From assembly GCA_045649405.1 (NCBI GenBank), contig JAZRPW010000039.1, positions 1-44,579 on the forward strand: DNA of 44,579 nt, read 5' to 3'. This DNA comes from RUG11462 sp045649405. Lineage in GTDB: Bacteria; Bacillota; Clostridia; Oscillospirales; Acutalibacteraceae. This document shows positions 17,919 to 25,184 of the stretch, one piece after another. Positions within the stretch are counted from its first letter, which is position 1. Every line of letters starts with the position of its first letter. The notes below the pieces were generated by a model that had not been told where the DNA came from, did not search any database, and saw nothing but the letters and a program-made list of their open reading frames with translations. The position numbers and the translations under genes are program-made.

Positions 17919-18512
17919 ATGGAATTTAGAATTAAAAATTGTTCTGTAATAATAACACCACTTTTCTGTGCTTTTTTGTGTGCGCTTTTGTTGGTTGATA
18001 AAACGGGATTAATGCTTTTTGGACTTTTAAGCGCAATGATACACGAGCTTGGACATATATTTTTTATTAAGTTTTCTAAAAAACGAATAAATAAAATTGT
18101 TTTTCAATTAGGTGGAATTATAATTGATTGCAAAGGCATTGTTAGTTATAAAAACGAATTTTTGATTTCTCTTGGTGGATGCCTATTCAATTTAATTGCT
18201 TTAGTAATTTTGTTGTCTTTTTATTCAATTAACCATAATCAAATGATATTGTTATTTGGTGCAACGAACTTTGCATTGCTAATTTTCAATTTAATTCCAA
18301 TTGAAGGTCTTGACGGATTAGATTTGTTTAAGTATTTATTACTAACAACTTTTTGCGTCGAAAAAGCAAAACTTTATTGCAAAATAATTTCTTTGATTTC
18401 AATTACTATATTGTTTTTAATAACTATAATTTTATTTGTAAATCAACAAAACATTTCGTTGTTTGTGTGTTTATTGTATTTAATTATTTTAATGTTAATT
18501 TTCAAAAAATAA
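17919..18512 (+). CDS. Site-2 (M50) intramembrane protease, SpoIVFB-like
   Basis: 197 residues, very hydrophobic with about six membrane segments. The zinc motif HELGH is at residues 42-46 and the second conserved element NLIPIEGLDG at 124-133 supplies the metal-ligand Asp132, both hallmarks of site-2 proteases. SpoIVFB cleaves pro-sigma-K in the mother cell; the short form without CBS domain is usual for Clostridia. ATG 17919, one base after the upstream stop, is preferred; a TTG at 17910 is an alternative. No clear ribosome site is visible, so translation is probably coupled to the M23 gene. The pro-sigma-K substrate is inferred from context. Confidence 0.8.
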   Translation: MEFRIKNCSVIITPLFCAFLCALLLVDKTGLMLFGLLSAMIHELGHIFFIKFSKKRINKIVFQLGGIIIDCKGIVSYKNEFLISLGGCLFNLIALVILLSFYSINHNQMILLFGATNFALLIFNLIPIEGLDGLDLFKYLLLTTFCVEKAKLYCKIISLISITILFLITIILFVNQQNISLFVCLLYLIILMLIFKK

Positions 18513-18535
18513 AGAGCGCATTTTTGCGCTCTTTT
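18511..18535. terminator. Bidirectional terminator between spoIVFB-like and bofA-like genes
   Basis: AAAGAGCGCA / TGCGCTCTTTT with a TTT-rich loop. It overlaps the last codons of both convergent genes and serves both directions. Confidence 0.85.
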
Positions 18536-18800
18536 AAATTCCAAATATCATTTTACAAATTACAATTACCACAACACCAGGCATGCCAAATATACTTGAA
18601 AATATAATAGTAAAAGGAGTGAGTTCAAGCGTAAAACCGGTAAACATTGAGGTAAAGTGAAGTATTAAAACACTGCTTACGCCAATGAGTGATGAAGTAA
18701 GAATTGTTTTAAAAAACTTTCTTGTTCTTAAAGCAAAAAACAAAACGAAAAGCACTGCTAAACAAAATAAACCAATAACTATGTAATTAAATATTTTCAT
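18534..18800 (-). CDS. bofA: BofA-like pro-sigma-K processing inhibitor
   Basis: 88 residues, the size of Bacillus BofA (87). Two or three hydrophobic helices and a C-terminal segment with FGMPGVVVIVI, similar to the conserved GxPG-plus-hydrophobic end of the BofA family. BofA, SpoIVFA and SpoIVFB form a membrane complex that holds the protease inactive until a forespore signal arrives. Its position end-to-end with the SpoIVFB-like gene strengthens the call. GAGG precedes the ATG. Confidence 0.78.
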   Translation of the reverse strand: MKIFNYIVIGLFCLAVLFVLFFALRTRKFFKTILTSSLIGVSSVLILHFTSMFTGFTLELTPFTIIFSSIFGMPGVVVIVICKMIFGI

Positions 18801-18965
18801 TAAATCATTCCTCTTAATTTATATTTAATACTATGCTTGTATTTTTAATTTAATTCATTCACACTCTTGTGTTTTACGCATAAAATGTAATAAAGATTTG
18901 CCTTCATTAGTTGGTTTGCGTGCGACCGGCTAATTACATATTAATGCACGAAAAAGGAGAATTTT

Positions 18966-19751
18966 ATGTCAAATTCAATTAATAACGAACAATTTGAAGA
19001 AGCAGTGTGTATTGATACCGGTAGAGTTTATGACTCTTGTATGGACAGAGATTGCATTGAAAATGTAAGAGTATATTTTAGTGAAACAGGTCAAGAAGCA
19101 ATTCAAAATGCAATTTCAGTAAAGGTTAAATGTTGTGAGGTTGCAGATGTCAAAATTGATGTTGAGCCTGTTGCATTTAAAAGGGGATACTACTCTTGCG
19201 ATTTGACCTTTTATTTCACACTTACAGCAGAAGTTACAACCTCAACAACATTACCTGCTGTTGATTATTCAGGTGTTGCAATTACAAACAAAAAAGTAAT
19301 TCTTTGTGGTAGTGAAGGTAACGTTAAAACATTTACTTCAACAATGCAAGTTTGCGCAGATGATATTGTTTCAAGTGGTAGCAATTTACCAAAATGCACA
19401 GTTCAAGTTGTTGACCCGGTTGTTTTAGATGCAAAAGTTTGTACTGCTTGTTGTGCAAAAGAATATCTTTCTGAAATTCCAAATTCAGTATTACAAACTG
19501 TTGATGGCACACTTGTTACTAATGCAACAAGAGGATTGTTTATCACACTTGGTCTTTTCAGCATAGTGCAACTTGTTAGAAATGTTCAACTTTTAGTTCC
19601 TTCTTATTCGTTCTGCATTCCACAAAAAGAATGTAACGATTCAAACAATGAAACACCTTGCGAAATGTTCCAAAAAATCAAATTCCCGGTTGAAGAATTC
19701 TTCCCAAAGTCTTGTGATGCACATTGCAATAAATGTTGCGATAATGAATAA
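18966..19751 (+). CDS. Cys-rich conserved clostridial protein of unknown function
   Basis: 261 residues with about 19 cysteines, including CC pairs and a CDAHCNKCC tail. The N-terminal block (VCIDTGRVYDSC, then DRDCIENVRVYF) resembles a conserved family I have seen in sporulating Clostridia without an assigned function. No signal peptide or clear membrane helix except a moderately hydrophobic stretch around residues 185-210. AAGGAG precedes ATG; transcription ends at a strong terminator. The cysteine load and the adjacent sporulation genes suggest a spore-coat or exosporium component, which is inference only. Confidence 0.8.
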   Translation: MSNSINNEQFEEAVCIDTGRVYDSCMDRDCIENVRVYFSETGQEAIQNAISVKVKCCEVADVKIDVEPVAFKRGYYSCDLTFYFTLTAEVTTSTTLPAVDYSGVAITNKKVILCGSEGNVKTFTSTMQVCADDIVSSGSNLPKCTVQVVDPVVLDAKVCTACCAKEYLSEIPNSVLQTVDGTLVTNATRGLFITLGLFSIVQLVRNVQLLVPSYSFCIPQKECNDSNNETPCEMFQKIKFPVEEFFPKSCDAHCNKCCDNE

Positions 19752-19779
19752 AGCCGATTATTCGGCTTTATTTTTTTGT
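19751..19779 (+). terminator. Rho-independent terminator
   Basis: AAGCCGA/TCGGCTT stem with a TTAT loop and a run of T residues directly at the stop codon of the Cys-rich protein gene. Confidence 0.9.
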
Positions 19780-19807
19780 TTACTTTTTATGTTTTATATA
19801 TTATAAT
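19779..19807 (+). promoter_or_regulatory. Probable promoter of the FAD oxidoreductase gene
   Basis: TTTACT (19779-19784), 17 bases, then TATAAT (19802-19807). The -35 is imperfect; the -10 is perfect and lies 17 bases ahead of the start codon, so the untranslated leader would be very short. Confidence 0.5.
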
Positions 19808-19824
19808 TAATAAGGGTGAATATA

Positions 19825-21165
19825 ATGAATTTTGTCAATGTTCCAAGCAAACAAATTCCAATAACTTACGAAGCAGATTTGTGTGTTTTAGGCGGAAGTT
19901 GCACAGGTCTTTTTGCTGCTGTTTGCGCTGCAAGACTTGGGCTTTCTGTTGTAGTTGTTGAAAAACTTAATTGCCTTGGCGGCACAGCAACTGCAGGGCT
20001 TGTTAATGTTTGGCACTCTTTGCTTGATACCGATTACAACGAACAGATTATTGCAGGGCTTACTTACGACGTTGAAAAACGCCTTGAAAATGAAAATGCG
20101 CTTGTTGTTGAAAATAACGCGTCTGTTGGTTGTAGATTTAATTCTGCAAGGCTTTCTTGTTTGCTTGATGAAATGGCAAAAGAAGAAAAAATCAAAGTTT
20201 ATTTGCATACAAGTTATTCTGAAGTTTTGTTTGAAAATGGTAAAGTTAATGCTATTGTTGTTGACAATAAAGACGGCAAAAGCGCTATTAAAGCAAAGTT
20301 TTTTATTGATGCTTCCGGTGATGGTTTGATAGCAAGAGACATTGGTCTTAAAAGTTTTAAACACCCTTATTTACAACCGCCAACTTCTTGTTATTTAATG
20401 CAAGGTGACACAAATAATTGTTCAATTGATGACTTGATTAAAAATCACGGTAAAGAGTTTGGTTTAGAAGAAGATTGGGGTTGGGCAGGTTACATTCCAG
20501 GTCTTGAAAACATAAGTTTTAGAGCGGACAACCATATTTTTAATGTTGATTGTTTAAGTGCAGATGACTTGACTTTCGCAGAAATTGAAGGTAGAAGAAA
20601 AGCAAAAGCCTTTACTGATTTACTTAAAAAATATCACAATGAAAAAGCAGAACTCATCTCATTGTGCCAAAGCATTGGCGTGCGTGATACCGCTCATTAT
20701 GAAACAAATTATAAAATCACCGAACAAGATTTGCTTCTTGGAAAACAATTTGAAGATGCAATTGCAAAAGGCACATATAGAATTGATATTCATCATCACA
20801 ACGACAACGGAATCACTTTTAAGTATCTTGACGGAACAGTGCATACACAGTACGGCAGAGGCGAGAGAAACGAATTTTCCAATTGGCGTGACGAATTAGG
20901 AATTAGTGAGCCACCTGCAAAATACTATTGCGTTCCGTTTAAATCTCTTGTGCAAAATAAATTTTCAAACTTTATTGCAGTAGGACGAATGCTTAATTCT
21001 GATGCAGGCGCTTTTGGTGCATTAAGAGTAATGGTAAACTTAAATCAAATGGGTGAGGCAGCAGGCGTTGCGGCTTACCTTTGTGTTGATAAAAACATTT
21101 CAATTCAACAATTAAACGGCGTTGATGTTAGAATTAAATTAAAACAAATGGGTAGCGCATTATAA
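19825..21165 (+). CDS. FAD-dependent oxidoreductase (FAD_oxidored-type)
   Basis: 446 residues. ATG 19825 is preferred over the GTG at 19816 because AAGGG lies just upstream. The N-terminal Rossmann motif is VLGGSCTGLFAA with a downstream VVEKLNCLGGTATAG, typical of the family with a conserved Cys/Gly loop after the second strand. The C-terminal FAD segment GRMLNSDAGAFGALRVM is followed by LNQMGEAAGVAA, as in this family of putative dehydrogenases often linked to sugar or hydroxy-acid metabolism. No signal peptide. The substrate is unknown and the neighbours give no pathway; it is monocistronic between terminators. Confidence 0.85.
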   Translation: MNFVNVPSKQIPITYEADLCVLGGSCTGLFAAVCAARLGLSVVVVEKLNCLGGTATAGLVNVWHSLLDTDYNEQIIAGLTYDVEKRLENENALVVENNASVGCRFNSARLSCLLDEMAKEEKIKVYLHTSYSEVLFENGKVNAIVVDNKDGKSAIKAKFFIDASGDGLIARDIGLKSFKHPYLQPPTSCYLMQGDTNNCSIDDLIKNHGKEFGLEEDWGWAGYIPGLENISFRADNHIFNVDCLSADDLTFAEIEGRRKAKAFTDLLKKYHNEKAELISLCQSIGVRDTAHYETNYKITEQDLLLGKQFEDAIAKGTYRIDIHHHNDNGITFKYLDGTVHTQYGRGERNEFSNWRDELGISEPPAKYYCVPFKSLVQNKFSNFIAVGRMLNSDAGAFGALRVMVNLNQMGEAAGVAAYLCVDKNISIQQLNGVDVRIKLKQMGSAL

Positions 21166-21170
21166 AAGAC

Positions 21171-21203
21171 AAAATGAGTTGAGAAAATTCTCAACTCATT
21201 TTT
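21171..21203. terminator. Bidirectional terminator
   Basis: AAAATGAGTTGAGAA/TTCTCAACTCATTTT, a near-perfect 15-bp inverted repeat with A and T flanks, between the convergent oxidoreductase and DUF1540 genes. Confidence 0.9.
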
Positions 21204-21208
21204 ATATC

Positions 21209-21382
21209 TTATTTCATTTCAAAAGAAAGACAGTCTGTACATTGGCTTTTTGATGGGTCACATTCATGAGTGCCGATTTTGATTTTATCAAGAGCACAAT
21301 AATTAGCCTCACAACTGTGGTTTTTACAAGAAACTACTGTACATTCAATGCTTTTGTTGCAATTTAAATTACATTTATCCAT
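21209..21382 (-). CDS. DUF1540-type Cys-rich small protein
   Basis: 57 residues with eight cysteines. A strong AAGGAGG ribosome site lies upstream of ATG 21382. The central pattern ECTVVSCKNHSCEANYCALDKIKIG matches the DUF1540 pattern (C-x-V-x-x-C, then C-x-A-x-x-I-x-I-G). The family is widespread in Clostridia, of unknown function, and suspected to bind metal. It is transcribed alone, convergent with the FAD oxidoreductase. Confidence 0.83.
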   Translation of the reverse strand: MDKCNLNCNKSIECTVVSCKNHSCEANYCALDKIKIGTHECDPSKSQCTDCLSFEMK

Positions 21383-21497
21383 TAGACTTTTCCTCCTTGT
21401 TTAAGATACAAGATTATTGTTTCTAATTTATTTGTTTTTATTCAAATTATTATTGATTTTATCACAAAAATTTGATAATATTTAAAAGGTGATAAGA

Positions 21498-21719
21498 ATG
21501 AAAAGAATTTTTCCGCTAAGTTATAAAGTAAATCCCGAAAAGCCAATGTCAGTTGTTTTAATTGGTTTGGTTTATGTTGTTTTTCTTTATATAATTAGAA
21601 TTTTATTTTCATTAATTCCATTCTTTAAAATCGGTTTTAATGTTCTTTCGGCAGCATTGACTCTTTATGTGATTTGTGCTTTAATCGTCGCAATTCTTCG
21701 TTATATTAAAAGAGTTTGA
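21498..21719 (+). CDS. Small two-helix membrane protein
   Basis: 73 residues from ATG 21498 (a GGTGA site lies upstream; an earlier GTG is less likely). A basic N-terminus (MKRIFPLSYKVNPEKPM) is followed by two hydrophobic segments (about 18-40 and 47-66) and a basic tail. It resembles small conserved membrane proteins of Clostridia, but I cannot assign a function. It sits upstream of the tRNA pair without a clear terminator. Confidence 0.65.
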   Translation: MKRIFPLSYKVNPEKPMSVVLIGLVYVVFLYIIRILFSLIPFFKIGFNVLSAALTLYVICALIVAILRYIKRV

Positions 21720-21818
21720 TTTAAGGAGTAAAAACAAAAAAGACAACAAGAGAAATTGAAAAGTATTATAAAGGTAAAATTGAAGAATAATTTATTTTAA
21801 AAAATAAGCATTTTTTTC

Positions 21819-21846
21819 TTGACAAATCAAATTATTGTGTTATAAT
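21819..21846 (+). promoter_or_regulatory. tRNA promoter
   Basis: TTGACA (21819-21824), a 16-base spacer and TATAAT (21841-21846) preceded by TGTGT, ending 19 bases before the first tRNA. Confidence 0.8.
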
Positions 21847-21865
21847 CAATAAAGCGGTTAATCAA

Positions 21866-21942
21866 GGAGCATTAGCTCAGTTGGTTAGAGCTCCCGGCTC
21901 ATAACCGGTCGGTCCGGGGTTCGAGTCCCTGATGCTCCACCA
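21866..21942 (+). tRNA. tRNA with CAU anticodon (elongator Met or Ile2)
   Basis: 77 bases including an encoded CCA. Acceptor GGAGCAT/ATGCTCC, D arm GCTC/GAGC, anticodon loop CTCATAA, T arm CGGGG-TTCGAGT-CCCTG. The G1-C72 pair excludes the initiator type. The loop CTCATAA and the CGGTC variable region look more like Ile2 tRNAs (whose C34 is modified to lysidine) than an elongator Met. The outer anticodon-stem pair is C-T, a mismatch. Confidence 0.93.
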
Positions 21943-21963
21943 AACCGTTTTTAAATTGAATAT

Positions 21964-22039
21964 AGGGGTATAGCTCAGTTGGTAGAGCAGTGGTCTCCAA
22001 AACCACGTGCCGAGGGTTCGAATCCTTCTGCCCCTGCCA
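21964..22039 (+). tRNA. tRNA-Trp (CCA)
   Basis: 76 bases with encoded CCA. Acceptor AGGGGTA/TGCCCCT (one G-U), anticodon stem GTGGT/ACCAC with loop CTCCAAA giving anticodon CCA, and a standard T loop TTCGAAT. It lies 21 bases after the CAU tRNA in the same transcript. Confidence 0.95.
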
Positions 22040-22044
22040 TGAAG

Positions 22045-22079
22045 AAAGTCAGTAAACAAGCCTGTTTGCTGACTTTTTT
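22045..22079 (+). terminator. Terminator of the tRNA pair
   Basis: A 14-bp stem AAAGTCAGTAAACA/TGTTTGCTGACTTT (one mismatch) with an AGCC loop, followed by a T run. Confidence 0.92.
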
Positions 22080-22094
22080 GTTTTTTAAAATTAC

Positions 22095-22123
22095 TTGAAA
22101 TGAAATTAAAATTATAGTATAAT
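22095..22123 (+). promoter_or_regulatory. Promoter of the secreted phosphatase gene
   Basis: TTGAAA (22095-22100), 17 bases, TATAAT (22118-22123), about 30 bases before the start codon. Confidence 0.7.
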
Positions 22124-22153
22124 AATTGCAGTATTTTATTAAAGGTGGATTAA

Positions 22154-24235
22154 ATGAAGAAATTTATATCAACTTTGTTGATTATTTTAATTATACTTGG
22201 TTGTGCTATAATCAACGTAAATGCTTCTAACGAAGCTATTACGCTAACAAAATTGGATGTTGTTTCTATACATACACAGACACAAAAAGGATTTCTTTCA
22301 AGCTCTGTGGATTATTTTAGCTATTATGGAAGTGGAGTAAAAGAAAACAGTCGTCCTGAGGCTGTGGTTCTTTCTTGGACCTCAAGTTTGAAAGGTACTT
22401 TTAAAGTTTTGGTTAGTGAAAATGAAGATTTAAGCAATCCTTATGTATATTCAACTACTAACAAAAAAGTCAATGTGTATAATCTTAAAATTGCAACAAT
22501 GTATTATTGGCAGGTTTCTAACGGAGATTATTTTAGCAATGTTTCAAGTTTTGTAACAGAAGGTTATTATCCAAGAAATATGTATATAGATAAAGTTGCA
22601 AATGTAAGAGATTTAGGAGGCTTTTCAACAACAGATGGTGGTGTTTTAAGACAAGGTTTGTTGTATCGAGGCGGAAGATTTAACAAAGTAAACGCGCCCG
22701 ATATTACTATTAATGAAAAAGGTGCTAAAACTTTAGTTAACACACTCGGAATTAAAACCGAAATCGATTTGCGTGTTGATTCTGAACTCGGTGGCTGGAC
22801 TGAGTCAATTTTGAATACTTTTGAAGGTCTTGATAGAAAGGTTGATTACTATATCTGTCCTTTAGACCCTTCTGACAAAAAACCATATTATTATCTTTTG
22901 AGAGATAACAATTTAGCAAGCACAAAGAAAGTTTTTGAATTGCTTGCTGATGAAGATAATTATCCAATTTATTTTCATTGTTCGTTAGGTACAGATAGAG
23001 CAGGCGAATTGTCTGACATTTTGCATTATTTGTGTTCGGTTGACCCTAATGATGTTGATTATAACTATGCTTTTTCAAATCTTGCGTATATTGGCAGTTC
23101 AAGAGATTATAGTAAGCCGTCAAGAACGGAATTGAAAAAATTGATTTTGAATTACGGTGACAAGGTAGATTCACAAAGCACTGCAGCCTGTCTTAAAGAT
23201 AAATTGGGATTGTCTGATGAAACAATTAATAATATTATAAATATTTTAAAAGATGATTCTGCTGAACAAATTGAAAATGAGTATGATAATTATTGTTTAA
23301 GTTTGAAATTAAATTCAAATGAAAAATCTTCGTTTGTTTTTAATTCTTATACAAATGATAGTAATGCTAATTTAACTTTACAGATGAAGGTAAAAGCTTC
23401 TAAAAACATTAATGTTTATGACGCAATTAACATTGGTGATGAATCGTTTGACATTTCGTTTGAAAATGAGTGGCAAATAATAAAATTACCATGTTGTTTT
23501 GATAGTGAAACTAACTATATTTCTTTTAATGTTCCTAAAAACAATTCTAATGTAGAATTTTATTTTGATGACATAGTTCTTTTTGCTGATGATAAAGTTA
23601 AAAAAGTTTTTAATACCTTTCAACATTATTCCGAAAAATATGAATTTATCAATGGCACCGATTATGTTGGTGATGAATTTTTAGGTAATGCAAGGATTGT
23701 TAAATATCAAGATACTTTTAATTCTAATTTGAACTTGACTATGTTAAATGGTGCTGAAATTAGACTTGACGGCAAAAATAATGGTTTAAGATTCACAACT
23801 AGTGTTGATACTGCTTACTATAATCAATTGATTAAACAAGGTTATTCAGTTGAATTTGGCACAATAATTACACCGGAAGATTATTTAAACGATTTAGATG
23901 AGTTAACATTAGATATGCCGAATTCAAGATATTTGGTTGTGCCATATGAAATGGAATTGGTAAAAGGCACTTTTAGAGGTTCTATTGTAAGTATTATTGA
24001 ATCAAATAGTTACAATCCTATTAGTGGCAATTTAAATCGAAAATTCATTGGTCGTGGTTATGCTAAAATAACAAAAGATGAATGTAGTACAATTGTTTAC
24101 GCTGATTACGATGACAATGTTCGTTCAATTTCTGAAATTTCTTACAAATATAGAGATGATGAATTAAGTGATTATTGTTTTTTAAGTGATGATATTAGAG
24201 CGTTTATTGATAAATGGGCAGATTTTTATAAGTAA
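22154..24235 (+). CDS. Secreted tyrosine-phosphatase-like protein with the shared C-terminal module
   Basis: 693 residues. A signal peptide (MKKFISTLLIILIILGCAI, to about 25) is followed by a fibronectin-type III-like domain (about 30-138, with VVLSWTSS and YYWQVSN). Next comes a Y_phosphatase3-type domain (about 140-370): NVRDLGG, LYRGGRF, IDLR and the CX5R signature Cys276-SLGTD-Arg282 preceded by His275. A helical and beta-sandwich spacer (about 375-525) follows, then the C-terminal module (530-693: GLRFTT, EFGTIITP, LNRKFIGRGYA) shared with the two large proteins at the left end of the window. Exported phosphatases of this fold act on phosphoproteins or phosphoinositides; the target here is unknown. 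AAAGGTGG precedes ATG and the gene is a single unit between terminators. Confidence 0.85.
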   Translation: MKKFISTLLIILIILGCAIINVNASNEAITLTKLDVVSIHTQTQKGFLSSSVDYFSYYGSGVKENSRPEAVVLSWTSSLKGTFKVLVSENEDLSNPYVYSTTNKKVNVYNLKIATMYYWQVSNGDYFSNVSSFVTEGYYPRNMYIDKVANVRDLGGFSTTDGGVLRQGLLYRGGRFNKVNAPDITINEKGAKTLVNTLGIKTEIDLRVDSELGGWTESILNTFEGLDRKVDYYICPLDPSDKKPYYYLLRDNNLASTKKVFELLADEDNYPIYFHCSLGTDRAGELSDILHYLCSVDPNDVDYNYAFSNLAYIGSSRDYSKPSRTELKKLILNYGDKVDSQSTAACLKDKLGLSDETINNIINILKDDSAEQIENEYDNYCLSLKLNSNEKSSFVFNSYTNDSNANLTLQMKVKASKNINVYDAINIGDESFDISFENEWQIIKLPCCFDSETNYISFNVPKNNSNVEFYFDDIVLFADDKVKKVFNTFQHYSEKYEFINGTDYVGDEFLGNARIVKYQDTFNSNLNLTMLNGAEIRLDGKNNGLRFTTSVDTAYYNQLIKQGYSVEFGTIITPEDYLNDLDELTLDMPNSRYLVVPYEMELVKGTFRGSIVSIIESNSYNPISGNLNRKFIGRGYAKITKDECSTIVYADYDDNVRSISEISYKYRDDELSDYCFLSDDIRAFIDKWADFYK

Positions 24236-24236
24236 T

Positions 24237-24269
24237 AAAAACCATTGTTGATTGTTCAACAATGGTTTT
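24237..24269. terminator. Bidirectional terminator
   Basis: AAAACCATTGTTG/CAACAATGGTTTT inverted repeat between the phosphatase gene and the convergent TIGR04086 gene. Confidence 0.82.
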
Positions 24270-24274
24270 CTGCT

Positions 24275-24661
24275 TTAAAAATGTCGTTTGTAATTAAAAT
24301 TTACTCCTATTATTCCACCAATCATAGAAGAGATAATATATGTAATTAATTTAATTAGTGAAACTATAGTCATGGCTTTTTCGTTAAATATAAGCGAGAT
24401 TAATGTGACAATCATAAAGAATATTAATCCGTTTATTCCACCGATAATTAACCCTTTTTCTTTGCTGAGCTTTCCTGATGAAAATCCACCAAAAAATACT
24501 CCAAGATTCATGCTTGTCAACGATAATGCAAGTAAGATATCATTGGAAAAATCAAGGTTTGTTGCTGCAAATGCAAATAAAACTAAAAATGTAAATGTAG
24601 TAATTATAGAAATGATAAAACCGAGTATTAATGGTTTAGATATATTTTTTTGATTAAACAA
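24275..24661 (-). CDS. TIGR04086-family membrane protein
   Basis: 128 residues, four hydrophobic segments, with the glycine-rich GVFFGGFSSGKLSKEKGLIIGGINGL centre typical of TIGR04086 proteins, which commonly lie next to yajC in Clostridia. The start is a TTG at 24661; AGGAGTGA is the only ribosome site and lies inside the 3' arm of a long hairpin. No alternative start exists before residue 50. Function unknown; a membrane or secretion link is inferred from neighbourhood. Confidence 0.82.
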   Translation of the reverse strand: MFNQKNISKPLILGFIISIITTFTFLVLFAFAATNLDFSNDILLALSLTSMNLGVFFGGFSSGKLSKEKGLIIGGINGLIFFMIVTLISLIFNEKAMTIVSLIKLITYIISSMIGGIIGVNFNYKRHF

Positions 24662-24662
24662 A

Positions 24663-24714
24663 AAATCACTCCTGAAATCTTTTTATTAAAAGATATTCAA
24701 GAGTGAATTTTTTT
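24663..24714 (-). terminator. Long hairpin between yajC and the TIGR04086 gene, covering a ribosome site
   Basis: On the minus strand, TCACTCTTGAATATCTTTT can pair almost fully with AAAAGATTTCAGGAGTGA across an AATA loop (about 22 bp with A-rich ends), followed by TTTTTTG. It has terminator form, but the 3' arm holds AGGAGTGA and the final T run runs into the TTG start of the next gene. Confidence 0.7.
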
Positions 24715-24719
24715 AGAAC

Positions 24720-25094
24720 TTATTTTGTTTCATCATTAGCTTTCTTTTTAGCTTTGATTTTTTCTTTTGGTTCAGGTTCTTTTGCGTTGAAGTTTTGTTG
24801 AACAGCCCATTTTGAAATTCTGATTTTTGCTTTTTCTGGACCAGATTCAATAATAAATGAATCTTCTTTTACTGCAACAACTTTGCCGTAAATACCACCA
24901 ATTGTAAGAATTTCATTACCAACTTCAATGCTGTTTCTCATTTCTTCTTCTTTTTGTTGCTTCTTTTTGTTTGGTCTAATCATAAAGAAGTACATAGCAG
25001 CAATAATTACTACAATGTAGATGATGAGAATAACTGAACTTGAGCCAGTTGCTTGTGTAGCACCTGTTGTGCCAGAAAGTAAATTGTAAAACAT
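24720..25094 (-). CDS. yajC: Preprotein translocase subunit YajC
   Basis: 124 residues. One N-terminal membrane helix (about 19-41, ending YFFMIRPNKKKQQK), then the conserved YajC domain (MRNSIEVGNEILTIGGIYG, then VVAVKEDSFIIE) and a Lys-rich tail. YajC associates with SecDF at the Sec translocon. The TIGR04086 neighbour is a common clostridial pairing. Confidence 0.95.
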   Translation of the reverse strand: MFYNLLSGTTGATQATGSSSVILIIYIVVIIAAMYFFMIRPNKKKQQKEEEMRNSIEVGNEILTIGGIYGKVVAVKEDSFIIESGPEKAKIRISKWAVQQNFNAKEPEPKEKIKAKKKANDETK

Positions 25095-25184
25095 AATTTA
25101 TTTCTCCTAAATATTTATTTTCTTTAAGTATTTTATACTAAATTTTATAAAAAAGCAAGTGTTTTTAAGAAATAATGTTTTAAA

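Noticed and set aside
21730..21791. Short frame after GGAG following the small membrane protein gene
   Set aside because: About 20 codons with no start codon (opens at GTA). It may be a gene remnant but cannot be supported.
21866..21942. Initiator tRNA-fMet
   Set aside because: The acceptor begins with a G-C pair and the stem lacks the initiator 1-72 mismatch.
21877..22059. Minus-strand frame across both tRNAs
   Set aside because: Typical spurious protein predicted opposite tRNA genes; no ribosome site, and the tRNAs explain the sequence.
21819..24270. Mobile element inserted at the tRNA pair (phosphatase gene as cargo)
   Set aside because: No integrase, tRNA 3'-end repeat or composition break was seen.
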